64,000 nucleotides of DNA from Comamonas piscis (GCF_014109725.1 NZ_CP058554.1:992001-1056000), one strand, 5' to 3'. Counted from the stretch's first letter, positions 44,301 to 52,591 are shown. Notes: a model not told the origin generated them from the sequence alone. Program-made: numbers and translations.

Positions 44301-45591
44301 GCAGATGCTGGACCAGTTCCCGGCGCCGGGATCGACGGCTGACTTCCGCTTTGTCTCGCTCGACAGCGTGCAGATGTCCAGCGGTGATAGCCGCATTGGC
44401 CTGGACAGCTGCGTGGTGCCTGCTGCTGGTGCGCTCGCAGGGACCTTGGTCTGTGATTTCCCGTGGCTGGCGCCGAGCGAGTCGGTGGTGATCAAGTTCA
44501 CGATGGAGCCCGCAAGCTTGCTGGACGGCCGCGCCGTGGGCACCATCAACCACCGCGCTAGCGTGACCGCCGATGTGGAGGCGCTGGACGGTGTGGATGT
44601 CAGCAAGAACAACCAGACCACCGACCGCACCTCGACCTATGACCCGGCCCAGGTCTCGCCGGATGATCTGGACAAGCTGCGCTATGTGGACCTGTCGCTG
44701 ACCAAGACCACGTCGGCCACCGGTGCGGTGGATGTCGGTGATCTGATTGCCTACACCCTGACGGTGAAGAACGAGGAAGACCCGTCCGCCAACCCGCGCA
44801 TGGACCTGGTGAACGGCCAGGCCGTGGTCAGCGATGTGCTGCCCGAAGGCCTGGTGCTGGAAGGCGCTACGCCCGCCGGTTGCGGTTACGAAGAGGCATC
44901 GCGCACGCTGCGCTGCGAGATCAGCACGCTCAATGCCGGCGATGAAGTGGCTTTCCCCTTCAGCGTCAAGCTGCTGTCGCGTGCAGAAGGGCAGACCAGC
45001 ATCGTCAATACCGCCACCCTGACCAGCCCGGGCGACACTGACGAATCCAACAACGACAGCCGCACCGAGACGCCTTTGGCCGTCGTCGACCTGGCGCTGC
45101 TTAAAACCGTGGACAAGGCGCAAGCCGCCGCTGGCGATACCTTGGTCTACAGCCTGACCGTCGTCAACAACGGCCCGGCCGATAGCCGCGAAGCCAGCCT
45201 GACCGATGTCTTGCCTGAAGGCCTGGTCTTTGTGCAAGCCTCGCCCGCCTGCCAGTTTGACGAAGGCAGCCGCACGCTCAGCTGTGCGCTGGAGCCGCTG
45301 GCGGTGGGCGCATCCGTCGCGTTGACGGTGGAGACCACCGTGGATGCGGCGTTGGAAGGCCCGCTCAGCCTGGTCAATACCGCCGTGGTGGATCTGCCTG
45401 GTGACAGCGAACCTCGCAACAACGAAAGCTCGGTAACGACCACCATCCCTGGCAAGAACACCGGCGGTGAGGATGACAAGCCGGGTGGCCAGGTGGTGCC
45501 GGTCCCGGTGCTGTCCTCGGCAGCGCTGCTGCTGATGGCGTTGGCCATGGCGGGACTGGCGGCAGTTCGACTGGGACGCCGCAGCCGCTAA
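41374..45591 (+). CDS. Giant DUF11-repeat surface protein with exosortase H-type C-terminal tail
   Basis: About 1405 residues from the GTG at 41374, chosen because AGGA lies 8 bases upstream; an ATG at 41413 would also keep the signal peptide (ending PGVALAQS). The body is a series of eight or nine DUF11-like repeats of about 130-160 residues, each starting with a DLxxxKxxxx strand (VNLAVSKSTS, ADLSISKSAE, DLTVTKQAAP, VDLSLTKTTS, VDLALLKTVD) and containing YTLxxKNxGP. The end is a GGQVVPVPVLSS motif, a hydrophobic helix and RLGRRSR, a sorting tail. The gene for exosortase H lies 178 bases downstream, so it is the probable dedicated cargo, anchored or released at the cell surface. Confidence 0.85.
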   Translation: MFHPYWPPALLAKMRGSLAVALVSGVLPGVALAQSTRYDIFVNHDAFVAQTGAVAENGSVDGPAGADFVYRAKVKLNGGTGEVANVTLQQWLPAGAIFQAIAAPEGVSCAAPLPGAGDTIAANAPLACTIAKVTASDFVAVDFRVKLPSASTDWTAHASAASPDNLDPDAGDAEPNHSRIARTITTYERADLAVQILAPIDGSSHTQGDKVDYQLQVRNTDSPYAFVLKAGEKAVVRFPQPEGTEFQGSPTGNGWVCAKAEDASANQPVPVWSCSYTVPAGQTVDRNRDLPLLSVPLLIKASEGQVASAASVSGETATGQLFLDADPDNNTDAVRIQVQPNVNLDMALTKDVNPKVLDKQATGPVPVTYTLSAKRVAGELVPQDIVVTDTLPAGVSFVSAEGSDWVCSNNAQVIRCQFTGAFTTNLPQITVKASVDVSSVAAETVINNAATVSASNESPANVGANNEAQASVLVSNKVNLAVSKSTSASVIASGQEYQYSIKIKNNGPLAVLPGQTMTVSDQLDGQLQFLGVAAGSPWVCTPESTTAAELGKLLSCTFKGGIAAGGTSELLLNVVAHIDAANGKFASIANGAALTGMEGRDGAPLNVIASSSKVNISESKADLSISKSAEIPGASKASGAEVVYTLRVKNDVPQGAENADLQTAQTVTVTDTIGNLLTDYSAGVLGVTAYANNRYLTAEVQMPADNGAEMEACSISGNNNQKSATVSCTLRNLPADPAVDYVIVIKARQYVDPQNNDTQTNTLVNEASVGSPDTAEFNTDNNRAKASVEMEALTDLTVTKQAAPESAAAGQAITYTLTAKNSGPSQARQVRVTDQLPVASIWVGKAPVITGGSCALSAGAVFAAGLEITEANRTMTCAWDDAMGENAQKTVTYQLRSRSKDYPPQLDNSVVVASVTPETDTSNNSANEAVPLDKPQVDVLVNMRHTNDGIPLDTGNTQYTITVTNSGASQSYATGVQMLDQFPAPGSTADFRFVSLDSVQMSSGDSRIGLDSCVVPAAGALAGTLVCDFPWLAPSESVVIKFTMEPASLLDGRAVGTINHRASVTADVEALDGVDVSKNNQTTDRTSTYDPAQVSPDDLDKLRYVDLSLTKTTSATGAVDVGDLIAYTLTVKNEEDPSANPRMDLVNGQAVVSDVLPEGLVLEGATPAGCGYEEASRTLRCEISTLNAGDEVAFPFSVKLLSRAEGQTSIVNTATLTSPGDTDESNNDSRTETPLAVVDLALLKTVDKAQAAAGDTLVYSLTVVNNGPADSREASLTDVLPEGLVFVQASPACQFDEGSRTLSCALEPLAVGASVALTVETTVDAALEGPLSLVNTAVVDLPGDSEPRNNESSVTTTIPGKNTGGEDDKPGGQVVPVPVLSSAALLLMALAMAGLAAVRLGRRSR

Positions 45592-45622
45592 GGCTGAGCC
45601 ATAGGATTTGCCTCCACCACCC

Positions 45623-45653
45623 AAGCCGCGCATAGCCATGCGCGGCTTTTTTT
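45623..45653 (+). terminator. Terminator after the DUF11 gene
   Basis: Perfect 11-bp stem (45623-45633 with 45638-45648), 4-base loop, then seven T. It separates the cargo gene from xrtH, which therefore probably has its own promoter. Confidence 0.9.
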
Positions 45654-45769
45654 GCGTTGGGAATACGCTGCACCCGATCCCCAGTTGTTGACAGAGGCAT
45701 TTCCCCCGGCAAGAACTTTAGCGGCTATATTTGCTCCTACGTCCACTTCGACGACGGCAGGCAGGCACC

Positions 45770-46321
45770 ATGGTTCGCTTCTTTTTTGTATTTCTGGGGC
45801 TTCAGCTCACTTTGTTCGGTCTCAATATGCTGAGCTGGGTGCAAAAGCACCTGGTCGAGCCCTGGACGGCTTTGCTGGCGCAGATTTGCGCCTTTTTGGT
45901 GACCTGGTTCGACAAGTCGGCCGTCGCTGAGGGCAAGGTGCTGTGGAACCATGCGACCAACTTTGGCGTCTCCATCGAGGCCGGCTGCAATGGTATCGAG
46001 GCCTGCATTGTGTTGTTTGCGGCCATCATGGCCTTCCCGTCCAGCTGGCGCCACAAGCTCATCGGCCTGGTACTGGGTTTTATCGCGGTGCAAGCGGTCA
46101 ACATCGTGCGCGTGATCAGCCTGTTCTACCTGGGCCAATGGAACATGACCGCCTTCAACTTTGCCCACGAGTACCTCTGGCAGGCGCTGATCATGCTGGA
46201 CGTATTGGTGGTCTGGCTGGTCTGGGTACGTGCCGGCCAGCGCGCCAAGCGCGCTGACGACGGCTCGGACGCGCCGCCGCCTTCGGGCTCCGGGGCGGGC
46301 CCGACACTGGCAGCCGCCTGA
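45770..46321 (+). CDS. xrtH: Exosortase H (XrtH)
   Basis: 183 residues, a multi-pass inner-membrane protein. The exosortase/archaeosortase triad is visible: Cys73 in EAGCNGIEA, Arg114 in VNIVRVISLFYLG and His133 in FNFAHEYLWQ. It is a transpeptidase-like enzyme that recognises C-terminal tripartite signals (IPTL-type). The ATG at 45770 fits the hydrophobic start. Position directly behind a tail-bearing DUF11 protein and before the associated membrane protein matches the known XrtH locus type. The hydrophilic tail of about 25 residues after the last helix is low complexity. Confidence 0.9.
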   Translation: MVRFFFVFLGLQLTLFGLNMLSWVQKHLVEPWTALLAQICAFLVTWFDKSAVAEGKVLWNHATNFGVSIEAGCNGIEACIVLFAAIMAFPSSWRHKLIGLVLGFIAVQAVNIVRVISLFYLGQWNMTAFNFAHEYLWQALIMLDVLVVWLVWVRAGQRAKRADDGSDAPPPSGSGAGPTLAAA

Positions 46322-46331
46322 TCTGAACCGG

Positions 46332-46360
46332 CCAGCAGTGCAAGCACTGCTGGCTTTTTT
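46332..46360 (+). terminator. Terminator or attenuator between xrtH and its partner gene
   Basis: Perfect 9-bp stem, 4-base loop (CAAG) and six T, 10 bases after the xrtH stop. It should reduce read-through into the 46414 gene. Confidence 0.85.
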
Positions 46361-46413
46361 CCATTGGCAGGACAAGAAGTACATGGCCCCCAGGCTGTGA
46401 CCGAGGAAGAGGG

Positions 46414-47142
46414 ATGAAGCGCTTAACCCCCATACAGCGATTTTCGCTGCTGGCCTTTGCCGGCATCATCGTGCTGACCACCGTATGGGTGCAGCTGTCG
46501 CCGTGGATGAGCTACCCGGTGGCGGTGATATCCAAAGAGGGCATGCTTGACCTGGCAGCCGGCTGGGTCAAGCAGGTGCATATCGCGCCAGGCAAGATCG
46601 AGGTAGATACCTCCGTCGGCGTGGCCAATGCCAATACCGGTGGCCGCTGGGCCGAGATTTCGGTGGACGGCGACCCGGGCCGCTATGCCTACGGCTTCCC
46701 GATCTTTCTGGCACTGCTGCTGGCTGCCTGGCGCAAAGGCCGCGTCTGGCGCGCTGTTCTCGGTTATGTGATCTTGCTGCCGTTCCAGGCGTTCAGCATC
46801 TCCACCAGCCTGCTGATGCAGATGGTGCTGGCCACCAATATCGACCTGCGCCTGCTCAAGATTTCGCAGACCCAGCTCGACTTGCTGGCCTATGGCTACC
46901 AGCTGGGCAGCCTGGTGCTGCCGACCTTGGTGCCGTTTCTGCTGTGGCTCTGGCTGGACCGGCAATTTGTCAACGAAGTGCTGGTCGAAGCCTGGAAGAA
47001 AAACATCCAGCCCAAGCTGGCGCCGCGCCCTACCGTCGTGCGCCCACCACCGCCCCCGCCGCCTGAGCAGGTGATCCGCCCGGCCGAGAGCGGGCCCGAG
47101 ATCTCGCACGAGATCAGCATCAGCCTGCCGCCGCGCAAGTAA
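46414..47142 (+). CDS. Exosortase H-associated membrane protein
   Basis: 242 residues with hydrophobic segments at about 7-27, 90-107, 110-135 and 165-190 and a Pro-rich cytoplasmic C-terminus (PPPPPPPEQ). A periplasmic loop lies between the first two segments. Short conserved-looking segments such as RRFSLLAFAGI are not diagnostic; the call rests on position next to xrtH, size and topology, which agree with the known partner. Function is unknown. GAGGAAGAGGG precedes the ATG. Confidence 0.7.
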   Translation: MKRLTPIQRFSLLAFAGIIVLTTVWVQLSPWMSYPVAVISKEGMLDLAAGWVKQVHIAPGKIEVDTSVGVANANTGGRWAEISVDGDPGRYAYGFPIFLALLLAAWRKGRVWRAVLGYVILLPFQAFSISTSLLMQMVLATNIDLRLLKISQTQLDLLAYGYQLGSLVLPTLVPFLLWLWLDRQFVNEVLVEAWKKNIQPKLAPRPTVVRPPPPPPPEQVIRPAESGPEISHEISISLPPRK

Positions 47143-47144
47143 GC

Positions 47145-48356
47145 TTAGTTTTTTGAACCTGGAGCCGGCGCCGGCGTGCGCCAAGTTGCTACCGCCAGCG
47201 CGGCAGCCAGCAGCGCAAACACCGCGCAGAACGCCAGCAGCGCGCGGGACAGCCCCACCTGGTCCGACAGCCAGCCAATGCCCAAGATGGGCAGGATGGT
47301 GCCCACATAGCCGATGACCAGGTAGGTGGCCAGCAAGCCGGCCCGGTTGTCAGCCCGCGCCACCCGGTTGACCACGGAGATGCCGCCCAGGTTGCAGAGG
47401 CCATGGCCGAGCGCGGCGCTCAGCAGGCAGAGCACAAACAGCAACGCCGAGCTGGCAAACACATTGACCATCAGCAGCAGATTGCACAACGCCAGCGCCG
47501 CATAGCCGGTGATCAACACCTTGCGCGTGGCAAAGCTCTTGGCTACAAACTGCGAGGCGGCCGACAGCAGCAGAATCAGCCCAATGGACGGCCCGCTGAT
47601 CGCCGGGCCGTGCCAGGGCAGCATGCTTTGCATAAAGCTGGGCGCAAGCGATGCAAACAGGCTGAACATGCCAAAGCCGCAGAAGGCACCCATGGACGCC
47701 AGGCCATAGCGGCGCAGCGCCGCGCGCTCGGGGAAGGTGAGGCGCGGCATCAGCTGGCGCAGGCTGAAGCGGGTGGTGGGCGGCGCCGGCTGGAGATGGG
47801 CCGGCATCTGCACCTGGAACAGCGCATAAATCGCCAAGGCGCTCAGCAACAGCGACGGCACATAGGCGCTGCGCAGCGGATAGGGTGCCCATTGCGCCAC
47901 CAGCCCGCCCACAATCGGCCCCAGGCCAAAGCCAAAGGCAATCGTCAAACTGGTGGTGGCGGCAGCCCGCTGGGTATCGCCGCTGGTGTTGAGCTGGGTG
48001 AGGCCCAGCGAGGCTGAGGTGGTGATCATTCCCGAGGCCAGGCCGATGAGGATGCGGCTTGCGCTGAACACCTGCATGTTCCAGGCCAGCGCCGACAGCA
48101 GCACGCCTGCCGTCATCAGCATCACCCCCGCGCGCAAGACCTGGAAAAAACCATAGCGTGTCGTGATCGACCCGAGCAGCATCAGGCTGGTCAGCGCTGC
48201 CGCCATATAGAGCACAAACACCTGCGTGATCGCGCTGGGCGGCAGCTGCCACTGGGCCTGGTAGATCGGATAGAGCGGGCTGGCCAGCGCCGTGCCCATG
48301 ACGCCGACGCACATCGAGAAGCACACCCAGAGGTAGGGCGGCCATTGGTATTTCAT
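47145..48356 (-). CDS. MFS-family transporter
   Basis: 403 residues with about 12 hydrophobic segments. The first helix pair carries YPIYQAQWQLPPSAITQVF and the motif-A-like loop is GSITTRYGFFQV (weakly conserved). RILIGLASGMITTSASLGLTQL is the TM4 region. Resembles drug- or sugar-efflux-type MFS proteins; substrate unknown. It is convergent with the XrtH-associated gene, the stop codons being 3 bases apart. Confidence 0.8.
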   Translation of the reverse strand: MKYQWPPYLWVCFSMCVGVMGTALASPLYPIYQAQWQLPPSAITQVFVLYMAAALTSLMLLGSITTRYGFFQVLRAGVMLMTAGVLLSALAWNMQVFSASRILIGLASGMITTSASLGLTQLNTSGDTQRAAATTSLTIAFGFGLGPIVGGLVAQWAPYPLRSAYVPSLLLSALAIYALFQVQMPAHLQPAPPTTRFSLRQLMPRLTFPERAALRRYGLASMGAFCGFGMFSLFASLAPSFMQSMLPWHGPAISGPSIGLILLLSAASQFVAKSFATRKVLITGYAALALCNLLLMVNVFASSALLFVLCLLSAALGHGLCNLGGISVVNRVARADNRAGLLATYLVIGYVGTILPILGIGWLSDQVGLSRALLAFCAVFALLAAALAVATWRTPAPAPGSKN

Positions 48357-48559
48357 GATCAGAACTTGGGGCTGGGCTGCGGTGGTGGCAGCAGGCCAGC
48401 GGCGGGTAGCGGCTGGCCAGCGAGGACGGTGGGCTGCATTGTAGGGAGGGGGCTGTCCATGTCGCAGCCCGGGTTAGGTGCCCAGGGCCGGCCGTCGGAC
48501 ATCGGCATGCAATGTCCTTGTAGTCGGGGCTGGTGTGGCCATCGCTGTTAAAAATAGCC

Positions 48560-49063
48560 ATGACCCGAATGTCCGCCTCGCGCTTTTCCCTTTCCCCCTA
48601 CCGCCGTGTTGCGGCAGCCGTCGCCATGGCGGTGCTGTCCGTGGCTGCGCTGTCCGCCTGCTCACCCTATGTGGGCGTGGGCATCCCCGTGGGGCCGTTC
48701 TCGGTGGGCGTGGGTGTCGGCAGTGGTGGCGTTAGCGCCGGGGTGGGCACCGGCGTTGGCCCCGTTGGTGTGGGCGTAGGGGTCAACCAGCGCGGCCAGG
48801 TCACTGGCAATGCGGGGGTGGGGGTGGGTACCTCCGTCGGTGGTGCCCAGGTAGGCGTGGGGGTGGGCACCGGCACGGTGTTGTATGACCCGGCGGCGCC
48901 TGCGTCTGCCCCTGCTGCTGCACCGGCTATGCCACAAGCCCAGCCAGGCGTCGTGGTGCCGGGCGCCGTCAACCCGCCATCGGGCGAGCATGATGCCACC
49001 CTGCAATGGCGCGGTGCCGACGGCCAGCTGGTGCCCGACTGCCGAATCAACAACCGCTGCTAA
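48560..49063 (+). CDS. Gly/Val-rich repetitive lipoprotein
   Basis: 167 residues from the ATG at 48560. A signal peptide ends in the lipobox VAALSAC. Residues of about 36-110 repeat GVGVG-type units (SVGVGVGSGGVSAGVGTGVG), followed by a Pro/Ala linker and a small C-terminal segment DATLQWRGADGQLVPDCRINNRC with a Cys pair. Probable outer-membrane lipoprotein of unknown role. Confidence 0.65.
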   Translation: MTRMSASRFSLSPYRRVAAAVAMAVLSVAALSACSPYVGVGIPVGPFSVGVGVGSGGVSAGVGTGVGPVGVGVGVNQRGQVTGNAGVGVGTSVGGAQVGVGVGTGTVLYDPAAPASAPAAAPAMPQAQPGVVVPGAVNPPSGEHDATLQWRGADGQLVPDCRINNRC

Positions 49064-49078
49064 CCGGGGCCGTTACCT

Positions 49079-50131
49079 TCAAACGTACAGCGGCGCCTCA
49101 TCCATCGCGATGAGCTGGGCCTGCAGCAGCTGGGTTTGCTCCTGCCAGTAGGCCTCGCTGCCAAACCAGGGAAAGTGGATCGGGAAGATCGGGTCGTCGA
49201 AACGCCGGGCCAGCCAGGCGCTGTAGTGGATCAGGCGTAGGGTGCGCAGTGGCTCGATGAGTGCCAGCTCGCGCCGGTCAAAGGGGCGGAACTGCTCATA
49301 GCCTTCCACCAAGGTCGAGAGCTGCGCGCTTTGCTGCATGCGGTCGCCCGACAGCAGCATCCACAGGTCTTGCACCGCAGGGCCGCTTCGCGTGTCGTCC
49401 AGATCGACAAAATGCGGGCCACCGCCGTGGTTTTCAGGTGGCACCCACAGGACATTGCCGGGGTGGCAGTCGCCATGCAGGCGCAGGCTGCGAAACCTGC
49501 CCGCCGCAAAGTGGCCGGTAGCACTGCCCGGGTCGATGATCTCGCAGATCTTATCGGTGGCGCGGCGGCAGGCATCGCTCCAGGCCGTGCGCTGGCCGGG
49601 CGGGATCGCACCCTGCGCCATCAGCCAGTCATGGGGCTCACGGGCAAAGTCCTGCGCGTTGATGCTGGGGCGGTGCGCAAAGGGCTGGGCCTCGCCCACG
49701 GTGTGGATGCGAGCCAGAAAGCGGCCCACCCATTCCAGCACCTCCCAGTCGTCCAAGTCGGGCTGGCGCCCGCCTCGCCAGGGCGATACCGAAAAGCGGA
49801 AACCGCCATGCTGCAGCAGGCTGTGGCCGCCCAGCTGCAAAGGTGCTACCACCGGCACCTCGGCATCGGCCAGCTGTTGGGAGAACTGGTGCTCCTCGGA
49901 AATCGCCGCATCGCTCCAGCGGCCTGGGCGGTAAAACTTGCAAACCACCTTGCTGCCGTCTTCCAGCCAGACCTGGTAGACGCGGTTCTCATACGAGGAC
50001 AGCGGGTTCAGGCGGCCATCACCCCACAGGCCCACCGATGCCAGTGCATTGAGCACCACATCGGGCGTGAGTGCGGCATAGGCATGTTCTTGCTGCGGGC
50101 TGCTGGGCTGGGAGTCGTCAATATCGTGCAT
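49079..50131 (-). CDS. srkA: Stress response serine/threonine kinase SrkA (YihE)
   Basis: About 350 residues from the ATG at 50131 (the frame is open further upstream but that part is not conserved-looking). Aminoglycoside-phosphotransferase-like kinase fold with LNPLSSYENRVYQVWLEDG near the start, the catalytic loop LRLHGDCHPGNVLW and the metal-binding FVDLDDTRSG. SrkA counters death signalling after oxidative and other stress in E. coli. The stop is 15 bases from the convergent lipoprotein gene stop. Confidence 0.88.
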   Translation of the reverse strand: MHDIDDSQPSSPQQEHAYAALTPDVVLNALASVGLWGDGRLNPLSSYENRVYQVWLEDGSKVVCKFYRPGRWSDAAISEEHQFSQQLADAEVPVVAPLQLGGHSLLQHGGFRFSVSPWRGGRQPDLDDWEVLEWVGRFLARIHTVGEAQPFAHRPSINAQDFAREPHDWLMAQGAIPPGQRTAWSDACRRATDKICEIIDPGSATGHFAAGRFRSLRLHGDCHPGNVLWVPPENHGGGPHFVDLDDTRSGPAVQDLWMLLSGDRMQQSAQLSTLVEGYEQFRPFDRRELALIEPLRTLRLIHYSAWLARRFDDPIFPIHFPWFGSEAYWQEQTQLLQAQLIAMDEAPLYV

Positions 50132-50248
50132 CCCGCCATTGTGCGCCCTTCCTGTGACGGCCTTCAGAGCCGCAAGGCGCAAAAAAAGCCGGGCATGCAA
50201 GGCATGCACCGGCTGTACTGGAGCGTGTCAATCGATCAGCGGTAATGC

Positions 50249-50668
50249 TTAGACCACCACGGTCAGGGTCTTGTCGATATTGCCGCGGGTGGCGTTGGAG
50301 TAAGGGCAGACCTGGTCAGCGTCATGCACCAGCTTTTCGGCCACGGCCTTGTCCATGCCAGGCAGGTTGACCGTCAGGCGGGCAGCGATGCCGTAGGCGT
50401 TCGGGATGGGGCCCAGGTCCACTTCCGCGTCGATCGACAGGCCATCGGGCAGGGCCAGCTTTTGCTTGCCAGCCACTGCCTTCATCGCGCCGATAAAGCA
50501 GGCAGAGTAGCCAGCGGCAAACAGCTGCTCGGGGTTGGTGCCCTGGCCGCTGGTGCCGGGGGAGGACAGGTTCACGTCCAGACGGCCATCATCCGTGCGC
50601 GATGCGCCGTCGCGGCCGCCGGTGGTGTGTGCGTGGGCGGTGTACAGAACTTTTTCGAGACTAGCCAT
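50249..50668 (-). CDS. ohr: Organic hydroperoxide resistance protein Ohr
   Basis: 139 residues, OsmC/Ohr family. Catalytic Cys57 (GYSACFIG) and Cys121 (DQVCPYSNATRGN) with Arg19 and the PEQLFAAGYSAC motif are present. It reduces organic and fatty-acid hydroperoxides in the cytoplasm with dihydrolipoamide-type thiols. It lies 39 bases after ohrR on the same strand; expression is expected to be relieved by oxidation of OhrR. Confidence 0.95.
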   Translation of the reverse strand: MASLEKVLYTAHAHTTGGRDGASRTDDGRLDVNLSSPGTSGQGTNPEQLFAAGYSACFIGAMKAVAGKQKLALPDGLSIDAEVDLGPIPNAYGIAARLTVNLPGMDKAVAEKLVHDADQVCPYSNATRGNIDKTLTVVV

Positions 50669-50707
50669 GGTGAACTCCTGGTCAAGGGTGGGGGAAAACT
50701 TGCTTCA

Positions 50708-51178
50708 TCAAGAAGCGGCGGTCAGCGGCGCGGCCAGGCGGCTGCGCAGCTGTTGAATCTGTTGGGTCAAGGCCTGCAGCTCTTGCAAACCGCATTGGCT
50801 GTGCTCCAGCACACAGGCGGGGATGGCAGCGGCTTGCGCACGCAGTTGCCGACCGGCCTCCGTCAGGTACACCCGCACGCGGCGCTCATCTTCGCTGTCG
50901 CGCTGGCGATGCAACCAACCTGCTGTCTGCATGCGCTTGAGCAGTGGCGTCAACGTACCCGAATCCAGGTACAGACGCTCGCCGAGCTCGGAGACCATGC
51001 CGCCATCGCCCTCCCACAGTACCAAGAGCACGAGGTACTGCGGGTAGGTCAAACCCAATGGTTCGAGCAGGGGCTTGTACAGCTTGGTCATCGCCAGCGA
51101 GCTGGAGTACAGCGCAAAACACAGCTGCTGGTCGAGCAGCAGCGCGTTGTGGGCAGTGGCGGGAGTGGCGTTGGGCAT
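50708..51178 (-). CDS. ohrR: MarR-family organic-peroxide sensor/repressor OhrR
   Basis: 156 residues from the ATG at 51178 (an in-frame TTG at 51199 is also open). The peroxide-sensing Cys is Cys20 in LLLDQQLCFALYSSS; the wing and recognition helix are LDSGTLTPLLKRMQTAGW and RQRDSEDERRVRVYLT. One-Cys-type sensing is likely, with the other Cys (ACVLEHSQCG) near the C-terminus possibly forming a disulphide partner. It represses its own operon with ohr. Confidence 0.92.
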   Translation of the reverse strand: MPNATPATAHNALLLDQQLCFALYSSSLAMTKLYKPLLEPLGLTYPQYLVLLVLWEGDGGMVSELGERLYLDSGTLTPLLKRMQTAGWLHRQRDSEDERRVRVYLTEAGRQLRAQAAAIPACVLEHSQCGLQELQALTQQIQQLRSRLAAPLTAAS

Positions 51179-51196
51179 GGGTTGAATTATCGTGTT

Positions 51197-51220
51197 CAAT
51201 TAAATTGTGCGCAACTTAAT
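51197..51220. promoter_or_regulatory. Probable OhrR operator
   Basis: Two overlapping palindromes: CAATT-A-AATTG (51197-51207) and TTAAATTG-n4-CAACTTAA (51201-51220, one mismatch). They lie 19-42 bases upstream of the ohrR ATG, and AATTG half-sites are typical of OhrR boxes. Confidence 0.6.
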
Positions 51221-51335
51221 TTTTGAAGCACCTGTTGTCAGCAGGGTGTTTGGTGGGGGCCGGTGCATCGGCCCTGGATTCGTCTTAAGAAGAGGCAACC
51301 CGCGTCTCAGACGAAGGCTGGGCCGCCCAGCGTTC

Positions 51336-52139
51336 TCAGTAAGCGGTCTGCACCACCTGGCCGCTGCTGTCCTTGAACTTGGCGGCCACCGCATCGGCGG
51401 CGGTACGCAGCAGGATCAAGTCCATCGAGACGGCGACAAACTGTGCGCCCAGTGCCAGGCATTCGCGGGCGCGGGCCTCGTCCACCATCAGGATGCCAGG
51501 GGCCTTGCCTGCAGCGCGGATGCGGGTGATGGCGTCATCAATAGCGGCATTGACGACCGGGTGGCGCGGCTGGCCGGGGTAGCCCATGCTGGCGGACAGA
51601 TCGGCCGGGCCGATAAAGATGCCGTCCACGCCATCGACGGCGGCAATGGCCTCGATCTGGTCCAGCGCTTGTGCGGTCTCCACCTGCACCAGCAGGCAGA
51701 GCTCCTTGTCGGCATCGTCCACATACTGCATATCGCGGCCAAAGTTGCTGGCGCGCATCGAGCCGCCCATGCCGCGAATGCCCTGGGGCGCATAGCGCAT
51801 GGCCTGCACGGCGGCGCGGGCCTCGTCGGCGTTTTGCACAAAGGGGATCAGCAGGGTTTGGGCACCAATGTCCAGGTAGCGCTTGATGAGCACTGGGTCG
51901 TTCCAGGCCGGGCGCACCACGGCGCTGGTGGGGCGGGGCTGCAGGGCCGCCTCTACCGCCTGCAGCTGCTGCAGCACCTGGGGCACATCATTGGGCGAAT
52001 GCTCGGTGTCGAGCATGATCCAGTCGTAGCCGCTGCCGGCCAGCAGCTCGGTGATGTAGGGCGAGGGAAAGGCCGACCACAGGCCGATCTGCGCCTGGCC
52101 GGCGGCCATGGCTTTTTTGAAGAGGTTGGGTGTTGGCAT
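51336..52139 (-). CDS. hpaI: HpcH/HpaI-family class II aldolase
   Basis: 267 residues from the ATG at 52139. TIM barrel with WIMLDTEHSPND (metal/substrate-binding His), the substrate loop RGMGGSMRASNFGRD and the metal-binding VDGIFIGPADLSASMG. HpaI catalyses pyruvate-dependent retro-aldol cleavage of 2,4-dihydroxyheptanedioate in 4-hydroxyphenylacetate degradation; without the other hpa genes here the true substrate is uncertain (2-keto-3-deoxy sugar acids are possible). Confidence 0.8.
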   Translation of the reverse strand: MPTPNLFKKAMAAGQAQIGLWSAFPSPYITELLAGSGYDWIMLDTEHSPNDVPQVLQQLQAVEAALQPRPTSAVVRPAWNDPVLIKRYLDIGAQTLLIPFVQNADEARAAVQAMRYAPQGIRGMGGSMRASNFGRDMQYVDDADKELCLLVQVETAQALDQIEAIAAVDGVDGIFIGPADLSASMGYPGQPRHPVVNAAIDDAITRIRAAGKAPGILMVDEARARECLALGAQFVAVSMDLILLRTAADAVAAKFKDSSGQVVQTAY

Positions 52140-52180
52140 GCTTGTCTCTGTTGTGTGGTGTTGTCTGTGTGGTGGAGTGG

Positions 52181-52555
52181 TCAGGGCAGGAGGTGGATCT
52201 CGTCGTTGCTCGGCCGCGTGCGGCAGCTCCCCGCCAAGGTGTGCCATTCGCTGGCGCCCAGGTCCAGCGCTTGCTGGTCCGCCATGGCCGTCACGCTGCG
52301 GCAGATGGGCTTGAAGTGCTTGGCGGCCACCGTGTCGCGCCCATAGCGCTGGTAGTAGCGCTGCAGGTGCAGGTCGGCGGCGGGTACCCGGGCGGCCACA
52401 TAGGCCAGGTAGTCGCGGTAGAGCGCATCGACTGGCGCGTCTTCCAGCTGCTGCTTCCAGATGCGAAAGCCGGCCATGCAGGCCACCAGGGCCAGCACCA
52501 GCGCGGCCACGGGCAGGGCCTTTTTCCAGATCGGGGTGCTGCGTGGCGCGGGCAT
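52181..52555 (-). CDS. Small membrane-anchored or lipoprotein, unknown function
   Basis: 124 residues. One hydrophobic segment at about 13-29 contains LALVAC, which could be a lipobox. The remainder is hydrophilic and aromatic (YRDYLAYVAARVP, QRYYQRYGRD) with a Cys pair (PICRSV, GSCRTR). No family recognised. Lies between the aldolase and the dehydrogenase genes on the same strand. Confidence 0.6.
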   Translation of the reverse strand: MPAPRSTPIWKKALPVAALVLALVACMAGFRIWKQQLEDAPVDALYRDYLAYVAARVPAADLHLQRYYQRYGRDTVAAKHFKPICRSVTAMADQQALDLGASEWHTLAGSCRTRPSNDEIHLLP

Positions 52556-52591
52556 GGGGCAGGAATCGCTGGGCAGCGCGGGGGCCTGTGG

